64,000 nucleotides of DNA from positions 1,860,001 to 1,924,000 of the forward strand of contig OY752140.1 of assembly GCA_963573315.1 (NCBI GenBank). Reading direction: 5' to 3'. The notes under the pieces were generated by a model. It ran no database searches, had not been told where the DNA came from, and worked only from the letters and a program-made list of their open reading frames with translations. Shown piece by piece: positions 51,486 to 62,672 of this stretch. This DNA comes from Entomortierella parvispora (Eukaryota; Mortierellomycota; Mortierellomycetes; Mortierellales; Mortierellaceae). Numbering within the stretch: the first letter of the stretch is position 1; every line of letters starts with the position of its first letter. The position numbers and the translations under genes were made by a program.

Positions 51486-51689
51486 GGAAAATGCTTGATT
51501 TTTGATGAAAATTCAAATTCCGGGACCCCTATGTATCCGATACTGTTTCGATGGTTTATGTACCTTAACTTCGGACAACTGAAATTACCATAAAAGGAAA
51601 TACGTTACTTTATTTTTAACTTAATTTGGACATACCCTTAATCGTCATCCGTCAAATTTGGTGGCGTGCGCAATCTTCAATCACCAAGC
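51458..51689 (-). repeat. Right arm of the inverted duplication, outer part beyond the LINE array
   Basis: Reverse complement of 22328-22557 with a 2-bp deletion, a 4-bp insertion and one substitution. Similarity stops at CAATCACCAAGC near 51689. This proves that the arm was once continuous and was split by the insertions at the tRNA. Confidence 0.92.
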
Positions 51690-51739
51690 TAATAAGCTCC
51701 ACTGTCGCGACGTAAGTGTCAAACTCTCTGGACACTACA

Positions 51740-51763
51740 TTACACACACACACACACACACAC
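51740..51763. repeat. (AC)n microsatellite
   Basis: About eleven AC dinucleotides, just outside the end of the inverted duplication. Confidence 0.85.
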
Positions 51764-51779
51764 CCCACCCTAGTGCGCA

Positions 51780-52225
51780 AGAGTGCCACCACATTCTCAA
51801 TAATAACAGCTGGATTCACGTTCAATCAGAAGATCCAAACGACCCAACGTTCGTCAAGGGTATTTCAGGAGAATATGTCCATGTACAGCAAAAGTCAGGT
51901 GAGATCATGTCTGCTATTGGTGATGTAATAACGATCGGTAGGTAAGACCCCGTATTGACTGACAATCTAATGTCCTGGTATAGACTTGGCAAAGATCAAG
52001 GAACAATTGCTGGATCTTTACGGACAAGGATTCAGGAGCATCGCTGTCTGTCTTCTCCATTCATACACATTTGTGGAGCACGAGCAAGCAGTTGGCGCAC
52101 TAGCTGAAGAGATTGACTTCACTCATATTTCGTTGTCATCTGCTATCATGCCCATGATCAAGATGGTTCCTCGCGGCACCTCTGCCACTGCAGATGCCTA
52201 TCTTACACCCTGTATCAAGACCATG
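51780..52225 (+). pseudogene. 5-oxoprolinase (hydantoinase A domain) fragment
   Basis: Two exon-like pieces separated by an apparent intron (ends at the AG near 51983). The first ends GISGEYVHVQQK. The second reads IKEQLLDLYGQGFRSIAV, HSYTFVEHEQAVGALAEEIDFTHISLS and MPMIKMVPRGTSATADAYLTP, characteristic of the N-terminal hydantoinase-A part of ATP-dependent 5-oxoprolinase (glutathione cycle). Only ~140 of the ~1270 residues of the family are present. Similarity ends abruptly after CIKT and nothing upstream or downstream continues it. Retained intron shows that it is a genomic fragment, not a retrocopy. Probably dead. Confidence 0.7.
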
Positions 52226-53039
52226 CGTTCCATTCGATCCGACAGGGCCAAAACAAAAAACAGAAAAGGCAAGACGCCGCCTTGTGGGGCCAATCCACGT
52301 CGATGTATGGTGCGAACAAGATTCCGTATCGTAAAGGCATTAATGTGCGGGACATGTATCGAATCTCCGAGCAGGGCGACGACATCTCCATGGACACGGA
52401 CCTAACAGCTGGCAACGCGATCGAAAACGAGAACCCCGAAACAGACTAGCACGAGGTTACCAGGGTCCGCGACCGATATCTTGCAGTGTTTGTCAAGGAA
52501 GATGGGACACCCACGCTGAAAGGCGAATAGAAGTATACGAACTCCTCAGCTACACACAAAGTCGGCATCACTGCAGGTCCATTTGATATAAAGATCGGTA
52601 CCGAGCTCGGTTTCAAGGTGACAGTGGAGACCGAAAACGATCTCCAAAAGACCTTGTCATTCCCGGAAGAACGAAAAAAAGCAAGGACGGTATCCCAGTG
52701 ATGAGCGCCATGTTCAATAGATTGGACAACAACAAAAAAGAATAGGAAATCGAGCGCACGCTCGAGGTGTATGGTCTGCACCCCCAAACACACGACCGGA
52801 TCAAGTCGGCCCTTGGCCGGTGCGAAGCAATTGAAGGCATTACAACTCGCCCTTGCACCCGCCGAATAAAGATCTCAGCGTCCGCAGTGCGCGACGGCTA
52901 AAGGCACCTCGGGAGCGGTGAGACAAACGTGTCAAGACAGCCGAAGCCAAATTCCGAGCATGAGCTAACGAACTTAGACAGAGGCACCGTCAACCGGATG
53001 GCAGGAGACTGAAAGAACACGCTTGAAAAAGAACTAGAC
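52226..53039. other. Degenerate sequence, probably transposon-derived
   Basis: No intact frame. Composition and position, between a gene fragment and an RNase H relic, suggest eroded element DNA, but no domain is recognisable here. Confidence 0.4.
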
Positions 53040-53450
53040 AGAACATCAACACCATGGCACTTCCCAGGAGAAACGCGAAGCAAAGCTATCGTCGTAGGAA
53101 AAGTAATGGGATACGAATCCTCAACGAAAGCTGAACTGGTTGGACTGTTGGCGACAATTTTGCTGTGCCCCTGAGACACCAAAGCGACAGTATTTATTGA
53201 CAACATGGCTATGGGGAAACAATAATGCAAGATCCTTGTGGTTGGTGGACCGACAGCAATAGCTAGGAAGAGGCTACGTTCACCCTATGCAGCCAGGAGG
53301 AACAGCGGTCGCGGAGGCTTACGATCGGCAAGGCGAACAGATCAGTGTACGATGGGTCAAGAGGCATTCAGACAATGTATGCAACAACATGGCAGACATC
53401 GTCGCAAAAGAGGGAGATACCAAGGACGCTAGGGACATGGACTCTTAGGT
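53040..53450 (+). pseudogene. RNase H domain relic of a retroelement
   Basis: Across at least two frame breaks the plus strand encodes TPWHFPGETRSKAIVVGKV, STKAELVGLLATILL, TVFIDNMA and later ISVRWVKRHSDNVCNNMADI with a terminal VAKEGD. The order (Glu of the AEL box, Asp of the DN box, then WV-HSDN--N--AD-A) is that of a type I RNase H as found at the C-terminus of some LINE pol proteins. It is unrelated to the LINE array, which lacks RNase H. Stops and frameshifts show that it is dead. Confidence 0.65.
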
Positions 53451-54789
53451 GCACACAAATATGAGATGTCATACAATGCTCACAGGCCAGGTAGAGGAGA
53501 AGATGACTTGCGATAATTGCTGAAAAAACAATCTGCGGCACAAATGCACTACTCATGGGCAAATCAAATCAGAACAAAGGCAGCGGGTAAGGACTGGCGA
53601 GAATTCGAGTGGCGGACGACAGGAGTACCAATACCTCGGACTGCACAAAATCAGCCCGAGGCTACGACGACGTACATTTCTGTATGGAAACCAGATCACT
53701 ATGAAGACAACTACTGTCAAGTCAAGAGCGCGGCTAGAGAGGAAGAGCAAAGGAATAAACAATAATAGTTTCAAGGACAAGGACAAGAACAAGGGGAAAG
53801 GCCAAGGCAAGGGCAGGCTGTTTTGTATGGGTGTTTATTGTGATATGTTGAGTATTCTTGGGTGAGGGAAGACTACCAAGGCAACGGTGGCAATGAAGAA
53901 TATTCTCAAAGAACAAGGCAGATCTCTGACAGTAATACTTAGCCAGTCTGACCGCATCCAGACAGCACAGGCTGTCTTTGTGGTGGGGTGCTGGAGGACA
54001 ACAATAATGTTTGGGTTTGTCCAGAGTCGTTCAGCCAACAGAAGTTGATTTGAGAGGATGCAGTAGCTTCGATGCTAAAGTGAGGCAGGCCAGCATTAAG
54101 AGAGCCAACGAAGATGCACACTTCAGGCACATCAAGTAACAAGTCCGAGCAACAGACATGAAGGTCACCTACTATACTGCGACTGAAGGAATTGTTAACT
54201 AATTGATCTCCATCAATTTTTACTGTTACTCCCCTGTGGGAATTCTCTCCCCTTCCCCCCCTCCCCGACAGCTGTAAGACCACCATTCACAGAATTCACT
54301 CCCGTCAGAGCGCCCTGCAGATGGATATATTAAAGCTACTAATTTTACCCTTGTGTTGCCTCCTCTACCTCCCCTGGCCTTGGCCTATTACAATCGCCGC
54401 GTTGACAATGTTGTTTCTTCCGAAATATTACCAGAGCTGTTGACTGCCAACTTGTTCTCTCGATTATTGATCTGTATTCCTGAAAATAAGAAGATAAGAA
54501 GGAAAAAAACACGTATTATGATGAATTTGCACTGGAGGTACGTTTGTCGCTGTAGAACATCTGACAGACACGCAAGAATTTCTTCTAGCGGGAATTATTA
54601 CAGGGGTTGGACTGTAAAGCATCCATTAGAAAAGAACCCTGACAGATGTGATCCCTGTAAGTGGTGGGCTCATTGGGATCTATCGGTGCAGGGGGTAACG
54701 AAAATTCTCACGGAGAAGCAAATGTAAGAATTGGCCGGTGGGTATTAATAGGAGTTCAGTTGTTTAGTGATAACAATTTCTAGTCCATC
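53451..54789. other. Repeat-derived region without intact genes
   Basis: Includes a frame (53517-53765) that could be the continuation of the RNase H relic, a Lys/Gly-rich stretch near 53770-53815, and a 124-codon frame at 54353-54727 with Cys/Trp-rich end (DRCDPCKWWAHWDLSVQG) that I do not recognise. AT-rich parts (54480-54520) suggest decay. Confidence 0.4.
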
Positions 54790-56027
54790 CTCGAGTGCAT
54801 TCGGAAGTTGAGATCTCCCAGGACGACTGTTGAAGATCCAACTTGGCTACGTCCCAAGGCGTCGAGAAATTCCGGCTGCTTTTTGTCGTTAGATGGTGAT
54901 CCGCAGAGTATCCTTACCCTGTCCCATAGCTTTGAGAATAGCTATGTAGTAGAATGCGGCCCCCACCAAGCTAACAGTGTCGCTAAGAAAAGAAAAAAAA
55001 ACTTTTGCGACAGATTAGCAGGCCACAGCCTCTCTCCCCTTGATCATTTGGGTAAGAACGGAGTGGAGACAAGAAGTGATGTTTTATTGAATTGCTTTGT
55101 ATGATCGTGTCACCTCGTGTCACTATATTACTGTTGCACTAGCCAATGTCAATTGGTTGTGTTTTGATCCATGCAAAAACACGCACGGCGGTTTTCATCG
55201 CTGATAAGATGCCGGGCCAGGATGAGATCTTGTTCCGTACGACTGAGATTCCGTATGTAGTGTTAAGAGTTTGTTAAATTCCAACTGAGGTTCCTATACT
55301 CTGACCTTCGCGTTCTCATAGACGATAAGTTCCGCTCCCTGTTTAAACGGTGTGAAGTATTGCGGCAGCTGGTCCTGGACTCTGGCCTCCTCGACCCGCT
55401 TACGAAGAGTCATCTTCGTCAGCGGCTGCACGGGCTCCTGCAGCAATGGCGTAGGACCGAATCGGCATGGGACCCGCCGCGGGCATGGGAGGAATGGCAG
55501 TCTGCTCCTCCACCTCCTCATCCCTCGGACCCGAGGCGGATGAAACGGTAGATTGCGATGACGACGATGACACTGGACCAGTCCTTCCTGACTGTCCTGC
55601 TGGCTTCTCCGAGACTGAAGCAGATTTCAATGGCTCGCTACCAGAGGTGGGACGTACGGATGGTTGCCCAGGCTCATCGGTACGTCCAGACGTGGTAGAC
55701 GCAGGCACGGAAGACTGCTCTCCCCCAGGGGTGGTCTTGGCCGTTGTGTATTGGACTACAGCGATTCCCCCTGAACCACTGCCAGAGGTGGATGATGCGG
55801 ATGGTTCTTCAGGCCTATCGGCATCATTCGACATGGTAGTTGGGTTCAAAGATGACCGCCCACCCGCCAGGGTGGTCCTAACGGACTGCATGGTCTGACC
55901 CGATGCCGCCTCGGCATTGACACTAGTGTTGGTGGATGCAGATCTCACCTCCAAAGGGTCTACCCCGGCAACTGTAGTGACCAGATGCGGAGACGCAGGC
56001 ATGTTGGGGTCGTCCATGGTGACGAAT
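54790..56027 (-). mobile_element. Old, internally deleted relative of the tRNA-targeted LINE (copy E)
   Basis: 54790-55200 matches the endonuclease part of ORF2 (compare 30515-30910: AAATCTCCCAGGACGACTGT-like sequence, then the segment around the ORF2 start) but with indels. From about 55207 it jumps into ORF1 and then covers the ORF1 N-terminus to 56017 (MDDPNMPASPHLVTTVAGVD). The middle and C-terminal parts of ORF1, the RT and both element ends are missing, and there is no tRNA fragment beside it. Protein similarity of the ORF1 N-terminus is clearly lower than among copies A-D. Confidence 0.85.
55400..56017 (-). pseudogene. LINE copy E ORF1 N-terminal fragment
   Basis: About 205 codons from MDDPNMPASPH, aligned with residues 19 onward of ORF1 in the array. 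Ser/Thr-rich segments and the motif AAGPMPIRSYAIAAGAR are conserved; the frame then runs into a deletion and loses the CCHC region. The similarity starts about 9 nt before this ATG. Confidence 0.8.
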
Positions 56028-56320
56028 GTGTCTCTCAATGAGAGACTAAGTGGGAGCTTCAGCGCCAGAATCCGGATGGTTGCGATGTGATGCAAAAAAA
56101 GAGATTAAAAAAAATAGATTTAAAAGGATTAAGAAAGCGAAAAGCATGTCACTTAACTTAACTTACTGGTGTGGCATTAAGATGATTAAGGTTCGTTTTC
56201 AGTCAGCGACCTCCATCTTCCGTCGTAAAGGTCAATTGTTCAGAATTGTCCTCCTTCGCTCTCGCTCTCTCTCTTTTTTCTCCCCAACCTCACCCAACCT
56301 CAACGGAACAGGAAAAAAAA

Positions 56321-57459
56321 ATGTCTGCTGTCGCCGTCGCCTCTGCCTTGGATCCCAATGCCTTCGTGGATTTCAAGCTCAAGAATGTTGAGAAGCTCAC
56401 TCCCAACACTAGCAAGTTCATCTTTGAGTTGCCCGAGGATCAAGTCTTGGGTATGACCGTCGCTTCCTGCTTTATGACAAAGTTCGTCAACGAGGAAGGA
56501 AAGGCCGTGATCCGCCCTTACACTCCTACCTCTGAGGCTAATGTCAAGGGTTCTTTCGAGTTTGTCGTCAAGAAGTATGAGAGTAAGTCTCGTTTCCCCC
56601 CCTTTTCGAGATCTACTTTGATCGGATCAGAACAGATTTGAGATGATGACCGAAATGACAATGAGGAACCATAATGACTCAAACATTGAGCTTGCACAAA
56701 ACTGATCGTTGTTCCCTTCTTCAATCCACTCTAGCCGGTGTCATGTCTGGTCACATCCATAGCCTCAAGGTTGGCGAGACTCTTGCCATCAAAGGTACGC
56801 CAAAATCATACTGGCCACCCCCCCCCCCCCCCCCCAAAAAAAATGACTCTGTCCCACCATTTCCTCCCATTTTGACGCGATTTGTCTGCTTACAAATTAG
56901 GACCTTTGACCAAGTACGCGCTCAAGCCCAACCAGCACGAGTCCATCTCGTTGATTGCTGGTGGCACCGGTATCGCCCCCATGTTCCAGCTCATTGCCGG
57001 TATCCTCCAGAACAAGGACGACAAGACAAAGATCCACCTGATCTTTGGAAACGTCTCGGCACACGATATTATTCTCAAGGACGAGATCGAGGCCTTTGCC
57101 AAGGCTCACCCCGAGCAATTCAAGATCACCTATGTCGTTGACAGTGCCTCTGAGGGTTGGGAGGGCGAGGTCGGCTATATCACTGCAGAGTTGATCAAGA
57201 AGCACATCCCAGAGATTGGCTCCGCCGGTAACCAGGTCTTTGTTTGCGGTCCTCCTGGTAAGAGATTTCTTTTTTCTTTTCCTCATTTGGAAAGTGTAAT
57301 GACATGCCTTTGTTGTTCCTGAAAGACTGACCGCGATTCATTCTTTTAGCCATGATGGTCGCTGTGAGCGGACCCAAGGGCCCTAACTATACCCAGGGCG
57401 AGGTCAGCGGTGTTCTCCAGGAGCTCGGTCTCACCATCGAGCAGGTTTACAAGTTCTAA
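56321..57459 (+). CDS. CBR1: NADH-cytochrome b5 reductase-like flavoprotein (4 exons)
   Basis: Exons 56321-56582, 56735-56794, 56901-57257 and 57350-57459 join in frame to 262 aa. The FAD-binding domain carries RPYTPTSE (the RxYTxx(S/T) flavin motif) and MSGHIHSLKVGETLAIKGP. The NADH domain carries LIAGGTGIAPMFQLIAGIL (Gly-rich pyridine-nucleotide loop) and VFVCGPPAMM (C-G-P motif near the C-terminus). Family members pass electrons from NADH to cytochrome b5 for sterol and fatty-acid desaturation. The N-terminus (MSAVAVASALDPNAFVDFKL) has no membrane anchor, unlike typical fungal Cbr1 or Mcr1, so it may be soluble. Intron 2 contains a run of about 17 C followed by 8 A. The start is set by the A-rich context directly before ATG. 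Confidence 0.88.
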
Positions 57460-57504
57460 AGAGGTCGCTAGAAGCAAGTTTTATGGCCTGAAAACTAATA
57501 AAAT

Positions 57505-60048
57505 CTACAGCACAATGGTCTGGAGTTCATAAAAGAGAATATAGCCGTTCCGTGCCCAATCGGACTCCATATCCATGTTTTCAGCTGAGTCGCGTTCGAT
57601 TGTTTGGACTCTTTGACCTGACGGATCTAGGTCGTCATGCTTCAACCATTGGGGTTCCTGGAACGCGAGTGGGTGAGCAGACCTTGCAGGCGATGGCGTC
57701 TTGCCAATCACATTCGCCACATAGCTCCTATAATGGCCCGAGTCCAGTCGAGAGCCGATATGACAAACGACAGACTTTAGCTCCAGCATATATTTGACTT
57801 TGGGTCGTTGACAATCCAAGTAGTCATGTGTTCCAGATGTATCCAGGGGACTTGGAGACCATCCTCTCTTGCCATCTGACACATCTGGAAACTGTCTCGA
57901 AGGAGAATACTGCGGCGGTGGAGTTACAGGGGTGCGCGGCGATTCGGCTGCCTGCAGTAATGACATAGAATACTTCCGACTGGAAGGCGAGACTTGAGTA
58001 TTGATCTTCATACCAGCGAAATCTTTAACAGAAGGTAAGGATCCTGATCTGCTGTCCTCGTTGGAGGGTACATTCAACAATTGATCGGGTTCTGACGAGA
58101 ACTGAACTGGAGGCGACGATGAAGATGATGCGAAAGCAGAGGACGCAGTTGCCAGCGAAGTGGACTCTAAAACTGTTGAGGTTGCATTCTGAACTGATCC
58201 TGTCGCCGTGACGGCCGTCTTTGAGTCGGGTTTTGAGTAGGGTTTTGACTCGGTAGTTTGAGGATTCACAAACCGTGAAAAGTCGATTCGTCGAGGGATG
58301 TCGACTGGCGTGCCTATCCGCCTCGCTCTTCCATCGACGCCAAAGGAATACCGCTTCAAAATCAAAGGCAAGATTACCACATCGGCAGGGTATTGAGACT
58401 GACTCGCGTGAACGATGCCTCCTTGCTCATTCGTGGAGGAATAAAACGGCAGCAGTTCCAGGACCTGCCAGGCAGACACAGGAACCTCAACGCCTGGTGA
58501 TAGGGGTGCGCCTGTTCCAGAAGAGACGAGCCGCCGAATTCCAGTCAGAGTATTATCGTAAAAATGTTGTGCCAGCAACTGTTCCAATGATAAAATATCG
58601 TTCATGGACGACCCATGGCCAGCAGGGTCGATCAAAGCAGTACTTGGCGTTGATGAAGGCGAGAGGGATTTTGAGGATCCAGGTTCTGGCATGGGAATCG
58701 AAATCTGAAGCATCCTTTCTGTGATCACTTTGTCATCGTCTGCTGAAACCCTGGCTCCGTGGAGAAGTCTCTGTTCCAGTGGCAAATAGGGGAGGTGCAG
58801 TTTCTCAGTCAAGAACATGAATAGCTCACTCGAATCCTCCTGTCTGCTGCTTCCTGAAGGATCCATCGGCCCTGGACAATGCCATCCGCAGCTGTAAAGG
58901 TGTTGGCGTAGCTCCTTTACGACGTGCGCCTGAACTAACTTTCCTGACCGAAGCTGATTCACGAACATGCGCAGCCAGGTTTGTAGACGATGGGTGTGTA
59001 GCAGATTCTCCTGTTTTTCCTCGTCCTTCTTCTGCTCTGCAGCATCACCACTGACGTCGCTGTCACTGTCGCTTTCTGCGTCCAAATTCACATTCAAAAG
59101 GCCTTCGAAGGCGGATAACCGGGCAAACATTGCAAACAGCAACGCATCTATGACGAAGGGACGCAGTTAGTCAAGTGAAAAGAAAAAAGAACAGAAAACC
59201 TTAATCCGGATAAAGGTTTGGTCCCTTTCCCGCATCGATTGTTCCATTGATTTACCAATGTAGCAGCTCGTCATCTGGTCGTTGACGGCACCGCTCAGGG
59301 CCGTTTCTCCCTGGACTGGAAGCAGTGTCCCTTGGACAGCCTGCACCAAATCCTGTGAGTACAGCAGCGTCTGGTCAATGTTCCACTGATACGAACTCAG
59401 TAGGTACTCGGCTGTTTCCTCGTCAGCGCGATGGCCAGCATGCTCAAAGTAGGACATCACACGGAGAAGGAGCACTTGCTTCTCAGAGTCCAAGTTGTTT
59501 CCTGACCTCTGTCGATCTCTTGAAGACGATCCGACTTGAGATTCAGGCGAGCAAAGTTGACTTCCTGCAGAGAGAATTGACGACGAGGGAAGAGATGTTG
59601 ATCGATAGTGCTGTCCATTGCTGCTATCCATTGAGCTCCGTGGAGGGGCAAGGCCTCCAGCGCCGATAGGTCCACCCACAAGTCCTTGGCCTGATGGACC
59701 GTCGTTACTTGAGGAGCTGGAGTATTTGTGCTTGTGGACGTGAAGATAGGACTTTATGTTCTTTAGAAGCTTGATTGGGGATCGAGACCGTTTGAGGCCT
59801 TCTTTGTGCTCCTTGGCTCCCTTTGAGTCCTTGCCACTCTTTTCTTTTTTGATACGGATGGAGGGATTACGTCGGAAAAGCGGGTTGTTCACACTGCTGA
59901 GGGTTTTGGGCGAAGCTGGCACGCTTGCAGGCAGGGTCGTGGGAACAGCAGTGGCGTGAGCGTGGGTGACGCCGGTAATGGCAGAGGAGGCAGGGGTCGA
60001 TGGGGCGCCTTGCCGTGTTTCCCGCGAAGGCAATGCCGGGGGGTTCAT
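57505..60048 (-). CDS. Ubiquitin-specific protease (USP, C19 family), 2 exons
   Basis: Exons 60048-59256 and 59147-57505 join in frame to 811 aa. The N-terminal ~190 residues are Ser/Pro/Lys-rich and low complexity. A helical UBA-like segment follows (DEETAEYLLSSYQWNIDQTLL). The catalytic Cys box, MTSCYIDALLFAMFA, is split by the intron at ATTG/GTAAAT. It replaces the usual GNTCYMNS with TSCYIDA, but Cys and the following aromatic residue are kept. Middle: QEDSSELFMFLTEKL (QxD-SEF-type box). The His box is LDSGHYRSYVANV and the final box ARNGYILFYEL. Long Ser/Pro-rich inserts sit between the boxes. It should remove ubiquitin from substrates; the substrate is unknown. Convergent with the reductase gene, stops 45 bp apart. 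Divergent from Ypt7. Confidence 0.85.
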
Positions 60049-61237
60049 GCGAAAGAGAAATGGGAATGCTCAGGGAGGAAATTGTTGAGGAAGGAGAAGA
60101 TGGAGGAGTGAAGAAGAGAAGAGATGGAAATGGATCCAAATCTGACGACGACGTGATGCAATGAATGTGACGGCAACGAAGTGGAGGAAGGGAAAGAGAC
60201 AGGGAGAGAGAGAGGAGGGAGATTCTTTGCCCGTTTCGTGCGTGGCGCGAAAGTCGAAATAATAATGCGCAATTGGGTGTGGGGGGAGTGCCGTGCGTGT
60301 GTATGCATGTGTGTGTGTGTGTGTGTGTGTGTGGAGGGGCATGCTTGAACGCCTGCTTGCTTGCTCAAGTCCTCAATAATGCTGTCTGTCCCTACTCTCT
60401 TCCACTCCTCCACCCTTCCACTCCTCCACCCCTCCACCCCTCCACTTCCTCCTTCTCTTTTTGCTGTCCTAGCTGCACCGTCTTCCTCTCGGCTCGACAT
60501 TCAAGCGACACAACCTCAACAGCCTGTTTCTTATTCTTTGCCCGTGCTCTGGTTTGTTGGGCGACAACAGCCCTCCGTTGTGCTCCTCTGCGCCAAAAGA
60601 GGAGGGAACTGGGAAGTGGCGGTGGCCCGATTGATGGATGCTTGTTGTTGTTGTTGTTGTTATTGTTGTCGGTTTTTCCAGCGGCAGGTTGCTTGCATCA
60701 CACCTCCTTCACACCCCGTTTGCCACTAATTTTGACCTTCACGCAACGTGGCAATGGAAGGAGAGCCAAGGTACCAGTTATTACTATTCTTTTATCCGGT
60801 GGCCATTGCGCCATTGCGGGGACTAGTACGCCAATGCTCATATCTGGGTTCTGAGGACCAGGGAACTTGTCACCATCACCAACACACTTGCACAGAGGCG
60901 ACACGGACGCACGTTGTGCCGACCGTCCTCAGCCTGACGGCTGCACAGCCCGTTTTCTACTTCTGATTATTGTTGTCCCTTTTATTTTTTGTGTGTCCAC
61001 ACATGTGCCTTTCTTTCTTTTTTTTCTTCTTCATTCGCCTCATCCTGCCAATTGTAGTCCTCGTCCCATTCTTTCATTCTCTGCTCATATTTATCCTTTC
61101 TCCCTCATCCCTTCACGCTCTTCTTACCTGTAGGTGCGGACTGACATGCTTAACTTCTTTACCAGTGCTCGCATTTGCCACTTTTCTCATTCTGCTCCAT
61201 TTGTCCGCAGCAACATTCTAGTACCCCCAGAACCCTA
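60049..61237. other. Intergenic region between divergent USP and Ypt7 genes
   Basis: About 1.2 kb. Contains a (GT)n microsatellite at about 60308-60332, a (TTG)n run at about 60644-60665 and pyrimidine-rich leader sequence (61005-61110) before Ypt7. Open frames are low complexity and not convincing. Confidence 0.55.
60308..60332. repeat. (GT)n microsatellite
   Basis: Uninterrupted run of about twelve GT units within a GT-rich tract. Confidence 0.85.

Positions 61238-62672
<1,435 letters not shown>

Noticed and set aside
54353-54727. 124-codon frame with CDPCKWW motif as a possible new gene
   Set aside because: Lies within decayed repeat sequence, with no start context, homologue or introns that I can recognise; too weak to call.
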